The position numbers and the translations under genes were made by a program. The notes under the pieces are model-generated. The model was not told the origin of the DNA. It did not search any database and saw only the letters and a list, made by a program, of their open reading frames with translations. 15,705 nucleotides of DNA from DAOSVX01 sp964440405 (GTDB taxonomy: Bacteria > Bacillota_I > Bacilli_A > RF39 > UBA660): NCBI GenBank assembly GCA_964440405.1, contig CAYTSB010000018.1:1-15705 (forward strand). The letters run 5' to 3'. Of this stretch, positions 1 through 7,082 are shown piece after piece; the stretch's first letter is position 1, and the number at the start of each line of letters is the position of its first letter.

Positions 1-1046
1 TTACAAGAGTTTTCTGCTACTTCCAAATAAGTTTGTAGTCCGTGTCCACCATGTTTCCAACAATGAAGAGTGGCTCCTCCGACTTTAATGCTGCCACTAT
101 CATGAAATTTATCTTCAAAAACATTAACTGTTTTTTTCTCAATGCTAGTTGCTAATGTAATAATTTTAAAAGTACTTCCTGGCTCATAAGTCATCCAAAC
201 GGGTAAATTACGATTAATAATTTCTGTACTATAATTTTGATAATTATTAGAATCAAAAGTTGGTCTGCTACCTAGCCCTAAAACTTCTCCGGTATTGGGA
301 TCCATAGCAATAATTAAAGCATTATCTGGTCTATATTTGGATACAATAATATCCAATTCTCTTTCAATAGCTTCTTGAATTCTAATATCAATAGTTAAAG
401 TTAAATTAATTCCTGCTTGTGGAGCTTCATAAACTTCGGCCAGTTCTAATTTATGACCTTTACCATCTGAAAAATACTTAATGGCTCCATCGGTACCAGT
501 TAGATAATCATCATAAACCAGTTCCAGTCCTGACAACCCCTGATTATCTATTCCAACATATCCTAAGGTATGAGATAGTAATTCTTTGCCAGGATAATAT
601 CTTTTTGATTCTTTAACTAAATAAACACCATCTAAATTCAAATTATTTATTTTATCAGCTATTTCATAGCTTAATTGTCTACCTTCTGGATGGACTCTTT
701 CAATTGAAGTTTTTTTACTAACATGTTTATATATTTCTTTATAGTCAACATTTAAAATAGCTGCTAGTTTTTGAGCAGTACTTTCTTTATCTTTAATCTG
801 ATTTGGTATTAAAACTAAACTAGTGGTAGTCAGATTTTTAGCAAGAACCACTCCATTACGATCAAGAATTAAGCCTCGATCAGCTTTAATTGGTAAATTT
901 CTACTCCATAAACTATTTGCTAGTTCATTTAATTCATTATATTTAAATACTTGAATATAAAAAACTTTTGCTATTACTAAAATAAGTAGCAAAACTATTA
1001 GAAATAAAACAAAACGCATTCGTGTATGAATTTTATTAAAAAACAT
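1..1046 (-). CDS. spoVD: SpoVD-type class B penicillin-binding protein, C-terminus cut off by window edge
   Basis: Monofunctional peptidoglycan transpeptidase (D,D-transpeptidase), membrane anchored, acting outside the cytoplasm. The gene runs off the left edge; 348 codons are visible. It begins at an ATG with an AGGGGA ribosome site 5 nt upstream. Residues 1-10 are cytoplasmic, 11-33 form one membrane anchor, then a PBP dimerisation domain (IKADRGLILDRNG near 55-67) and the start of the transpeptidase domain. The nucleophile motif is YEPGSTFK with Ser291 and Lys294. The window ends inside the second motif, Ser347-Cys348 followed by a codon starting AA, which fits SxN. The stretch LHCWKHGGHG is typical of SpoVD rather than PBP2B. 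In Bacillus this gene directly follows pbpB; here a tRNA, lysA and a Nudix gene intervene. Whether it serves sporulation or general wall growth cannot be told. A KTG motif and any PASTA domain would lie outside the window. Confidence 0.88.
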   Translation of the reverse strand, partial: MFFNKIHTRMRFVLFLIVLLLILVIAKVFYIQVFKYNELNELANSLWSRNLPIKADRGLILDRNGVVLAKNLTTTSLVLIPNQIKDKESTAQKLAAILNVDYKEIYKHVSKKTSIERVHPEGRQLSYEIADKINNLNLDGVYLVKESKRYYPGKELLSHTLGYVGIDNQGLSGLELVYDDYLTGTDGAIKYFSDGKGHKLELAEVYEAPQAGINLTLTIDIRIQEAIERELDIIVSKYRPDNALIIAMDPNTGEVLGLGSRPTFDSNNYQNYSTEIINRNLPVWMTYEPGSTFKIITLATSIEKKTVNVFEDKFHDSGSIKVGGATLHCWKHGGHGLQTYLEVAENSC

Positions 1047-1082
1047 ATAATTCCCCTAATAAATTATATATTTTAAAACAAG

Positions 1083-1610
1083 TTATATTCTTTTTAATTT
1101 AATATGATTATAAACTCTCATAGCATTAATCATTTCTATACCAATGCTTTTAGACTTAGAGTCAGGATATTTCTCATAATTAGCTATAATCTCTTCTTCA
1201 AAATTAGCTAATTTAATTTTTCTAGTTGCAAAATGACCAGCTTTTTCTTCTTCGGTATATTTAGTATTTGATGAATCTATTTCTTGATTTAAATGAACAG
1301 CAAAAAAATAGATGATATTATTCCGATTAGTTCCTATCTCCGGATAATCTTTGCGATACATTTCAGCTTTCAAAAAGGGACTGGCATCTTTAAGATTAAG
1401 CTTAATACCTGTTTCTTCCTCAACTTCTCTATTTAAACATTCTACCAATGATTCTTTTGGTTCTAGGTGCCCACCAATAAACATATATTCATTTGCTGAA
1501 TAACCGACCATTATTTCATCAGCAGTTAACAATAATACTTTTATTCTAACAATTTCTTCAGTGATATCTTCTTTAGTTAAACCATCTTTGTTATATAATA
1601 TACTTTCCAT
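1083..1610 (-). CDS. Nudix hydrolase (MutT/NUDIX family), substrate unknown
   Basis: 175-residue protein of the Nudix superfamily, which hydrolyses nucleoside diphosphates linked to another group. A perfect Nudix box GX5EX7REUXEEXGU spans residues 47-69: Gly47, Glu53, then REVEEETGI with the metal-binding glutamates. Nothing in the sequence identifies the substrate; the length and single domain fit small cytosolic housekeeping or nucleotide-pool enzymes. The ATG start has GAAGGTG about 8 nt upstream. It lies about 100 nt after lysA and 36 nt before the SpoVD-type PBP, same strand. It probably has its own promoter (extended -10 just upstream), so co-regulation with lysA is not required. The family assignment is secure, the role is not. 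Confidence 0.93.
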   Translation of the reverse strand: MESILYNKDGLTKEDITEEIVRIKVLLLTADEIMVGYSANEYMFIGGHLEPKESLVECLNREVEEETGIKLNLKDASPFLKAEMYRKDYPEIGTNRNNIIYFFAVHLNQEIDSSNTKYTEEEKAGHFATRKIKLANFEEEIIANYEKYPDSKSKSIGIEMINAMRVYNHIKLKRI

Positions 1611-1633
1611 ACTACTAACACCTTCTATAATTT

Positions 1634-1644
1634 ATTTTAACATA
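1634..1644 (-). promoter_or_regulatory. Probable extended -10 promoter of the Nudix gene
   Basis: On the minus strand the sequence reads TATG-T-TAAAAT, matching the extended -10 form TRTGN plus a five-of-six -10 hexamer. No good -35 box is seen upstream, which is usual for extended -10 promoters. Initiation about 7 nt downstream would give a leader of only about 17 nt that still contains the GAAGG ribosome site. The same 15-mer GATATGTTAAAATAA occurs in front of tmcAL. Confidence 0.5.
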
Positions 1645-1711
1645 TCAACATTTGTTTTTGTTATGATTTTTTAAAGTTTTAAAAACTTAACACTATTAAT
1701 GCCAAATTTAT

Positions 1712-2926
1712 CTAAAATAAATTTATTAAATCTTCAATGCTTTCTTTTTTACGGATAAGTTTTTCACCATTTTCAACTAATAAAACTTCTGCCGGTCTGG
1801 TTCTACCCGTGTAATTTGAAGACATACTAAATCCATATGCTCCGGCATCATACATAGCAATTGGATCTTTAACATCTGGAATATTAATCAATCTGTCTTC
1901 TCCTAAGATATCACAACTTTCACAAATATTGCCAACAATTGTTGCAGTGATTTTTTCAGGATTACTATTTAATACTTCAATGTGATGATAACTTTCGTAT
2001 CTAGAAGGTCGTTCAATTATTCCCATACCAATATCAGTACCGATATAAACTGTTCCCATATTCTTTTTAATTGCCATTGCTGTTCCTAAAAGCACACAAG
2101 ATGCAGCTGTAACTATTCTCCCCGGTTCAAAAGCAAATTCTACATTACCATATATCGCCAAAAAATCTTTTAATAGAGGAACCAATTTGGAATTTAATAA
2201 TTCAAAATTCAACTCTTTTTCATTGGGTCTATAAGGTATACCAAACCCACCACCCAGATCAATTATTTTTAAATCCGAAAAAGAATAAGCTAGTTCCAAC
2301 AGTTTTTTTACTCCATTTAAATAATCATCTATTTTATCGTTTAAAAATAAAGAACCTAAATGCTGATGAAGCCCTATTATATTTAAATTATATTTTTTTA
2401 CTACTTCTTTCAATTCGTCAAATAGGTCTTCTGAAATCCCGAATTTTGTTTTTTCACCAGCAGTTATTACCTGTTTTGAATGACCTACTCCAATAACTCC
2501 AGGATTTATCCTAATCATGATATCACTATTAGGACAGATTTTACCATATGTTTCAACCTGAGAAACACTATCAAAAACCATTAATATTTTTTTATTAGCA
2601 ACTATTTTCATTTCTTCTTCTGAAATATTATTACATACATATAAAATTTCATCTTTAGTAAAACCTGCCTTTTCTGTTATAGCAAGTTCTCCCAACGACA
2701 TTGAATCAACAAACAGTCCTTCTTCCCTAATTATTTTTAATAAATGAAGATTAGAATTTGCTTTTACAGCATAGTGACATCTGTATTTGATATCATAGCC
2801 GTCTAAAAAATGATTGACTTTATTAGCTATTGTTCTTAATGTTTTTTCATCATATACATATAGTGGACTGCCATACTTGTTTAATAATTCTTTTGCTAGT
2901 TCTTGATTGATAAATCTACTGCTCAT
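1712..2926 (-). CDS. lysA: Diaminopimelate decarboxylase
   Basis: PLP-dependent enzyme converting meso-diaminopimelate to L-lysine and CO2, the last step of lysine synthesis; cytosolic, normally a dimer. 404 residues from the chosen ATG, which has AGAGG 6 nt upstream. The PLP-binding lysine is Lys55 in HYAVKANSN; a glycine-rich phosphate loop (DLGGGFGIPY) and EPGR follow in the alanine-racemase-like barrel; the beta-domain contains GNICESCD with the catalytic cysteine and the family signature YDAGAYGFSMSSNYTGRTRP near the C-terminus. The frame stays open for 23 more codons upstream, but these run through the tRNA-Leu gene and are rejected as coding. No dap gene is nearby; the gene lies 16 nt behind tRNA-Leu and probably shares its promoter. 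It implies a DAP branch feeding protein synthesis and possibly wall synthesis. Confidence 0.96.
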   Translation of the reverse strand: MSSRFINQELAKELLNKYGSPLYVYDEKTLRTIANKVNHFLDGYDIKYRCHYAVKANSNLHLLKIIREEGLFVDSMSLGELAITEKAGFTKDEILYVCNNISEEEMKIVANKKILMVFDSVSQVETYGKICPNSDIMIRINPGVIGVGHSKQVITAGEKTKFGISEDLFDELKEVVKKYNLNIIGLHQHLGSLFLNDKIDDYLNGVKKLLELAYSFSDLKIIDLGGGFGIPYRPNEKELNFELLNSKLVPLLKDFLAIYGNVEFAFEPGRIVTAASCVLLGTAMAIKKNMGTVYIGTDIGMGIIERPSRYESYHHIEVLNSNPEKITATIVGNICESCDILGEDRLINIPDVKDPIAMYDAGAYGFSMSSNYTGRTRPAEVLLVENGEKLIRKKESIEDLINLF

Positions 2927-2942
2927 AATAACCTCTTTAAAA

Positions 2943-3027
2943 TGGTGCAAAGGACGAGACTTGAACTCGCACAGGAAATCCCATACGCCCCTCAAACGTA
3001 CGCGTCTACCAATTCCGCCACCCTTGC
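2943..3027 (-). tRNA. tRNA-Leu (anticodon GAG)
   Basis: 85-nt class II tRNA including an encoded CCA. The acceptor stem pairs GCAAGGG with CCTTTGC, followed by discriminator A and CCA. The D region carries GCGGAATTGGTAGACGC, typical of bacterial tRNA-Leu. The anticodon stem TACGT/GCGTA encloses loop TTGAGGG, giving GAG (window positions 2991-2993), which reads CUC and CUU. A short variable arm GGGA/TCC and a T arm GCGAG-TTCGAGT-CTCGT complete the fold. It lies between pbpB and lysA, 16 nt upstream of the lysA start. Confidence 0.97.
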
Positions 3028-3035
3028 GTAAAAAA

Positions 3036-3064
3036 ATTATAGCATTTTATCCTATAATTTTCAA
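3036..3064 (-). promoter_or_regulatory. Sigma-A type promoter for tRNA-Leu and probably lysA
   Basis: Minus strand: TTGAAA (3059-3064), a 17-nt spacer, then a perfect TATAAT (3036-3041), followed 8 nt later by the first base of tRNA-Leu. The -35 box overlaps the pbpB stop codon, so pbpB ends exactly where the next unit begins. No terminator is seen between the tRNA and lysA, so the transcript probably continues into lysA. Confidence 0.88.
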
Positions 3065-5256
3065 CTTTCTTTTTGATTGGCAGTATTGTTTTTATTTAAA
3101 TATTTGCCATATTTATCTTCTAAATTAATTAATAAAGAATCTCCCCGATTAATCTTGGTTTCTTTTAAAATACTACTTTTCGTTACATAACCATATCCTT
3201 CAAAACTACATTTTAGATTCATAAATTCGCAATAATTTTTAATTTCACTATTTGACCAACCAATTATATTTGGCATTAAGTAATTATTACTGTTGGTTAA
3301 TAGTAATATCAAACTATTTTTAACTACTAAATTGTCTTTATTTGGATATTGATTAACGATAATATTGCCATCACCAATAACAATTGGTTTCAAACCTAAA
3401 TTATTCAATTCTTCAGTTGAAACAATAGTCCTTTTATTAATATAATTTTTTAATTTTGTAGCTTCTTTTATCTCATTATCTTTAATTGTAATATTTTTAT
3501 AATTAGCAATATCTTCAACTATTCCTGAAACTAAATCTCCCACTGCTTTATAAGGACCAACTAATTGTTTAACCGAAACATAAACAATATATTCTGGGTC
3601 TTCATAAGGAAATAATCCAGCAAAACTTCTAATATAATCATATTTTCCAGTTAAGTATTTACCACCTGATGCTATTTGAGCCGTTCCTGTTTTGCCAATT
3701 AAAACTATGTTATCTGTTTTAAAAAATTTAGCATCGGTTATCCCATTATAAACAGAGTTATACATTAATTCTTTCATTTTAGTAACTGTTTCAATACTTG
3801 AAACCTTAGCCAGCTCTTCTTTTTCGTGCTGATAAGTTACTTTATTATTATTAGCATCAACTATTTTTTCAACTAAATAGGGTTTGACCATTATCCCATC
3901 ATTACCAAGAGCTGTCAAAGCTTGAATATACTGAATTGGAGTTACCGTAATCCCCTGTCCAAAAGAAGCTGTTGCTAACTCAGTTTCATAATTAAAATTA
4001 ATTTTCCCTGTTGCTTCTCCAGAAAGCTCAATTCCAGTTTTTTTACCAAATCCTAATAAGCTATAATAATTTCTTAATTTTGTTTTACCTAATTTTAAAG
4101 CTAATTTGGTGGCAGCAACATTAGATGAATAAATAAACCCTTCATCGTAAGTAATTGAACCCCAACCGACATTATTAAAATCTTTAATTGTAGCATCCTG
4201 AACTTTAATTGTTCCGGATTGATATTTATCTTCACCATTATAAATACCATTTTCCATAGCTGCCATAAAAGAAAATACTTTCATAGTTGACCCAGGCTCA
4301 TAAGTATACTGAGTTAATGGAATCAAATATTTTTCAATATCTAAAGTATTAGGATTAAAACTAGGATTAGAAGCCGATCCCAAAACAGCTCCCGTTTTGG
4401 CATTGGCTATAGTTAATGTAATCCAATCTAAATTATAAGTATCACTAATGTCTTTGATTGCACTTTCTAATTTTAACTGAATAGTACTGTCTATTGTTAA
4501 ATAAATATTTGAACCGGCTACTGCTTCTTCAACATTTTCAGGGGTATTAGGTATTTTATAACCATAGGCATCTCTTTGATATTCAATCGAACCATTTTTA
4601 CCTTTTAAATTATCATTGTAATAGGATTCTATTCCCATTTCACCAACTAATTCACCGGCTTCATTCTTCTTAGCATAGCCAATTAAATAAGAAGCGAAAT
4701 CACCGTTTTGATAACTTCTTTTTTGACTCTGAATAAATCCAATTCCTGGTAACTCTAACTTTTCAATTGCTTCTTTGGTTAATTCGGTTATTCCTCTACC
4801 ACCTGGTCCTAATTCAACCTGATAAGGTGTTACATAATCACAATCATTGGGATCACTTTTTGAACATTGTTTAATCTTCATATTTAAAATCTTTAAAATA
4901 TCTTCTTCCGTCATATTAATAATTGATGCTAATTTGCTAGCGGTTGTTTTTTTATCAACAACATGCTTAGGGTTAGACATATTACTAGTTCTACTACTAC
5001 TTAAATAAGCAATAACTGTATAGGAATTAACATTTTGAGCTAGAATTTCAGAATTAATATCGAAGATGCTTCCTCTTTTAGCATATAAGGTTGTTTTAAC
5101 AATGTCCCTTTTATTAGCAAATTCTTTTAGATTCACAGATCCTGATTTATGGGTATAGGCTGTATATAATAATTTTAAGCCAATTATTGCAAATAAAAAA
5201 ACAATACAAATCATTAATAATTTACTAATTTTGACTGTATTGTTTTGTTTCTTCAT
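3061..5256 (-). CDS. pbpB: Class B penicillin-binding protein of the divisome (PBP2B/FtsI) with two PASTA domains
   Basis: Septal peptidoglycan D,D-transpeptidase working with FtsW and FtsL/DivIC. 731 residues. One membrane anchor at about 11-33, a PBP dimerisation domain with LYAKRGSIFDINSEILA at about 57-73, and a transpeptidase domain with Ser323-Thr-Met-Lys326 (YEPGSTMK), Ser377-Ser-Asn379 and Lys522-Thr-Gly524. Two C-terminal PASTA repeats lie at about 605-655 and 659-712. The segment around NNVGWGSITYDEGF matches PBP2B rather than SpoVD. A strong AAGAGGAG ribosome site precedes the ATG; the gene is 15 nt after ftsL. It ends in TGA, which shows the standard stop assignment. Residues 131 and 139 are cysteines in an acidic/serine insertion between dimerisation motifs, possibly a disulphide. 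Regulation should follow the mraZ operon. Confidence 0.95.
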   Translation of the reverse strand: MKKQNNTVKISKLLMICIVFLFAIIGLKLLYTAYTHKSGSVNLKEFANKRDIVKTTLYAKRGSIFDINSEILAQNVNSYTVIAYLSSSRTSNMSNPKHVVDKKTTASKLASIINMTEEDILKILNMKIKQCSKSDPNDCDYVTPYQVELGPGGRGITELTKEAIEKLELPGIGFIQSQKRSYQNGDFASYLIGYAKKNEAGELVGEMGIESYYNDNLKGKNGSIEYQRDAYGYKIPNTPENVEEAVAGSNIYLTIDSTIQLKLESAIKDISDTYNLDWITLTIANAKTGAVLGSASNPSFNPNTLDIEKYLIPLTQYTYEPGSTMKVFSFMAAMENGIYNGEDKYQSGTIKVQDATIKDFNNVGWGSITYDEGFIYSSNVAATKLALKLGKTKLRNYYSLLGFGKKTGIELSGEATGKINFNYETELATASFGQGITVTPIQYIQALTALGNDGIMVKPYLVEKIVDANNNKVTYQHEKEELAKVSSIETVTKMKELMYNSVYNGITDAKFFKTDNIVLIGKTGTAQIASGGKYLTGKYDYIRSFAGLFPYEDPEYIVYVSVKQLVGPYKAVGDLVSGIVEDIANYKNITIKDNEIKEATKLKNYINKRTIVSTEELNNLGLKPIVIGDGNIIVNQYPNKDNLVVKNSLILLLTNSNNYLMPNIIGWSNSEIKNYCEFMNLKCSFEGYGYVTKSSILKETKINRGDSLLINLEDKYGKYLNKNNTANQKES

Positions 5257-5271
5257 AATAACTCCTCTTTT

Positions 5272-5571
5272 TTATTTTTTTTCAATTGTTTTAATATTAT
5301 CATTATTATAAGACAAACCAACTTCTTTTGCAATGTTTTGGATATTATCTAAAGAAGCAAGTTCATTAATTTTCATTGACAAACTCTCATTTAAATTTAT
5401 CTGTTTCTCAATTTTAGCTCTTAATTGTTCAACTTCGATATTTGTTTTAGAAAGGACACCTTTCGATAATACGATTAAAACTGGTGTTGCAATAAGCATT
5501 ATAAATAAGAGAAAAGCAAGATGTTTCTCTCCCTTAAAGAATTTAATTTTTGTGCTTGTTGCTTTTTTCAT
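5272..5571 (-). CDS. ftsL: Cell division protein FtsL
   Basis: 99-residue bitopic membrane protein that with DivIC/DivIB (FtsB/FtsQ) activates the septal synthase FtsW-PBP2B. A basic N-terminus (1-16) is followed by one membrane helix at about 17-37 and an extracytoplasmic coiled coil at about 42-75 (VEQLRAKIEKQINLNESLSM), ending in NIAKEVGLSY, the usual short C-terminal element of FtsL. Sequence identity across FtsL proteins is low, so position matters: it lies between rsmH (2-nt gap) and pbpB (15-nt gap), exactly the dcw order. The ribosome site AGAAAGGAT lies inside the 3' end of rsmH, consistent with translational coupling. Confidence 0.9.
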   Translation of the reverse strand: MKKATSTKIKFFKGEKHLAFLLFIMLIATPVLIVLSKGVLSKTNIEVEQLRAKIEKQINLNESLSMKINELASLDNIQNIAKEVGLSYNNDNIKTIEKK

Positions 5572-5573
5572 AT

Positions 5574-6497
5574 TTAGATCCTTTCTGCTATCCTTAATTT
5601 TGCACTTTTACTTCTGCTATTTTCTTTTATTTCATCATCAGTAGGGATAATTGGTTTTTTATTTATTAATTTAATTAAGGGTTTATATGCTTCAGGAATA
5701 TCTTTTAAACCTCTAACTAAACTATCAACTTCACTATATTTTTTTAATGTTTGTTTAACTATTCTGTCTTCTAAAGAATGGAATGTGATAATTGCTAAAC
5801 GACCATCTTTATTAAGTAAATTAATAGCATCTGGAATGACTTTCCTTAATGATTCCAGTTCATTATTAACACTTATTCTTAGAGCTTGAAATATTCTTCT
5901 TTCAGGATGTTCTAGATTAAAATATCTAGCTGGTACACTAGTAAGAATGATATCAACTAACTCTTTAGTAGTTTTAATTTTAGAAACTCTTCTTTTTTCA
6001 ACGATGTTTTTAGCAATACTTTTTGAATATCTTTCTTCACCATAGGAATAAAAAATTTCTATTAACTGTTCTAAAGAATAATTATTAACAATATCGTACG
6101 CAGTTAATTTATCATCATTATTCATTCGCATATCTAAGTTAGCATCATTCATGAATGTAAATCCACGATCAGGATTATCAATTTGAGGACTAGAAAGTCC
6201 TAAATCAAAGATAATACCATCTACTTTAGTAATATCGTTTTCTAAAAGCTTAGCTTTTAAATTAACAAAATCACTATGAATAATTTTAAAATTACTACCT
6301 ATTTTAGATAATTCTTCTTTGGAATAATTAATTGCCTCTATATCTTTGTCAAAGGCGAAAAGGAAACCCCTTTTTAATTTCCTTAAAATATCTTTAGCAT
6401 CTCCGGCATAACCTAATGTTGCATCAACATATATTCCGTCTTCTTTGATATTTAGCCCATTAATCAATTCTTTTTTTAATACACTGTAATGCTTCAT
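5574..6497 (-). CDS. rsmH: 16S rRNA (cytosine1402-N4)-methyltransferase RsmH (MraW)
   Basis: SAM-dependent methyltransferase that modifies N4 of C1402 in the decoding centre of 16S rRNA. 307 residues, the usual family length. Recognisable blocks are the N-terminal HYSVLKKEL, the SAM motif I region YVDATLGYAGDA (24-35), DGIIFDLGLSSPQID with RGFTFMNDANLDMRM (93-125), and ITFHSLEDRIVK near the C-terminus. Motif I departs from the usual DATLGxGGHS: Gly-Gly-His is replaced by Ala-Gly-Asp. The other motifs are intact, so activity is still likely. The start codon overlaps the mraZ stop (TAATG), implying coupled translation. Identity is secure. Confidence 0.96.
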   Translation of the reverse strand: MKHYSVLKKELINGLNIKEDGIYVDATLGYAGDAKDILRKLKRGFLFAFDKDIEAINYSKEELSKIGSNFKIIHSDFVNLKAKLLENDITKVDGIIFDLGLSSPQIDNPDRGFTFMNDANLDMRMNNDDKLTAYDIVNNYSLEQLIEIFYSYGEERYSKSIAKNIVEKRRVSKIKTTKELVDIILTSVPARYFNLEHPERRIFQALRISVNNELESLRKVIPDAINLLNKDGRLAIITFHSLEDRIVKQTLKKYSEVDSLVRGLKDIPEAYKPLIKLINKKPIIPTDDEIKENSRSKSAKLRIAERI

Positions 6498-6931
6498 TAA
6501 ATATCAATACTTTCAAATAAATGTTCAGCAATATCCGCTAGTCGGTCTTCATTACTATTGAAGAAGTTGTTCCAGTTGTCCTCACTCCAGATTTCTAGTC
6601 GGTCGTTAGCGCCGATAATCACAATATTTTTAATGATATCGGCGTAACTAACCAATGGGGAGGTAATGTTAATTCGACCTTGTTTGTCAAATTCACATTC
6701 AGCAGCACCTGATAGAAAGAAACGAATAAAATCTCTGGCGTCTTTTTTTGTAAATGGGAGTTGTTTTAATTTTTCAATTATGCTATTCCATTCATTTATT
6801 GAATAAACAAACAAACACTTCTCTAATCCTCTGGTGATAATGAATTTTTCACCCAATTCATAGCGAAATTTTGAAGGAATAATCACTCTACTTTTATCAT
6901 CTAGCGTATGATGATACTCGCCCATGAACAT
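6497..6931 (-). CDS. mraZ: Transcriptional regulator MraZ
   Basis: DNA-binding protein with two SpoVT-AbrB domains that represses (or in some species activates) the dcw operon it heads. 144 residues from ATG at 6931, giving MFMGEYHHTLDDKSR, the family's usual N-terminus; a second ATG two codons in is also possible. A GTG four codons further upstream lies within the ribosome-site sequence GTGGGGGA and is rejected. The two domain signatures are DDKSRVIIPSKFR near the start and ECEFDKQGRINI in the second half; TKKDARDFIRFFLSGA between them is strongly conserved. Four GTGG repeats just upstream are its expected operator. Confidence 0.96.
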   Translation of the reverse strand: MFMGEYHHTLDDKSRVIIPSKFRYELGEKFIITRGLEKCLFVYSINEWNSIIEKLKQLPFTKKDARDFIRFFLSGAAECEFDKQGRINITSPLVSYADIIKNIVIIGANDRLEIWSEDNWNNFFNSNEDRLADIAEHLFESIDI

Positions 6932-6939
6932 AAAATCCC

Positions 6940-6973
6940 CCACTTTCTACCACAACATGCCACTGTCTACCAC
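6940..6973 (-). promoter_or_regulatory. MraZ operator: four GTGG direct repeats with 10-bp period
   Basis: On the minus strand GTGG occurs at 6970-6973, 6960-6963, 6950-6953 and 6940-6943, exactly 10 bp apart, in contexts AGTGGTAGAC, AGTGGCATGT, TGTGGTAGAA and AGTGGGGGAT. One-turn spacing puts all four on the same DNA face. MraZ is known to bind such helically phased direct repeats upstream of its own gene in E. coli and mycoplasmas. The array covers the expected transcription start and runs into the mraZ ribosome site, so binding should block initiation. Confidence 0.85.
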
Positions 6974-6974
6974 T

Positions 6975-7003
6975 ATAATACATTAAAAAAAAATATTTGT
7001 AAA
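6975..7003 (-). promoter_or_regulatory. Promoter of the mraZ-rsmH-ftsL-pbpB operon
   Basis: Minus strand: TTTACA (6998-7003, five of six to TTGACA), 17-nt spacer rich in T, TATTAT (6975-6980, five of six to TATAAT). The start site would fall at about 6968, within the first two GTGG repeats, giving a leader of about 37 nt. The arrangement fits direct MraZ autoregulation. Confidence 0.75.
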
Positions 7004-7048
7004 GTCTTTTTTTATTTTAATGTAAAATTTGAAGTTAATTTAAAATAA

Positions 7049-7082
7049 AAAAAGATTATCTCTGTTAAAAGATAATCTTTTT
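7049..7082 (-). terminator. Rho-independent terminator, possibly bidirectional
   Basis: Perfect 12-bp inverted repeat AAAAAGATTATC (7049-7060) and GATAATCTTTTT (7071-7082) with a 10-nt loop. On the minus strand it is followed by a T-rich tract (TTTTTTTATTTT), so it best ends leftward transcripts from the 160-residue gene region and insulates the mraZ promoter. The plus strand also has a T-rich follow-on, though no rightward gene precedes it. Confidence 0.85.

Noticed and set aside
1675..1697. AAGTTTTTAAAACTT palindrome after lysA as a terminator
   Set aside because: The foldable stem is only about five A-T pairs and no T-tract follows on the minus strand.
2927..2995. 23-codon N-terminal extension of lysA
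   Set aside because: It is open in frame but runs through the 3' half of tRNA-Leu; a good AGAGG site precedes the internal ATG at 2926, which matches the usual LysA N-terminus.
2907..3128. Plus-strand frame of 73 codons
   Set aside because: It lies antisense to the tRNA-Leu gene, the lysA start and the pbpB end; no ribosome site and no family resemblance.
5333..5644. Plus-strand frame of 103 codons
   Set aside because: Antisense to ftsL and the end of rsmH, both certain; hydrophobic composition is the mirror of the FtsL sequence.
6932..6943. GTG start giving four extra residues on MraZ
   Set aside because: The GTG is part of the ribosome-site and operator sequence, and MFMGEY is the conserved MraZ start.
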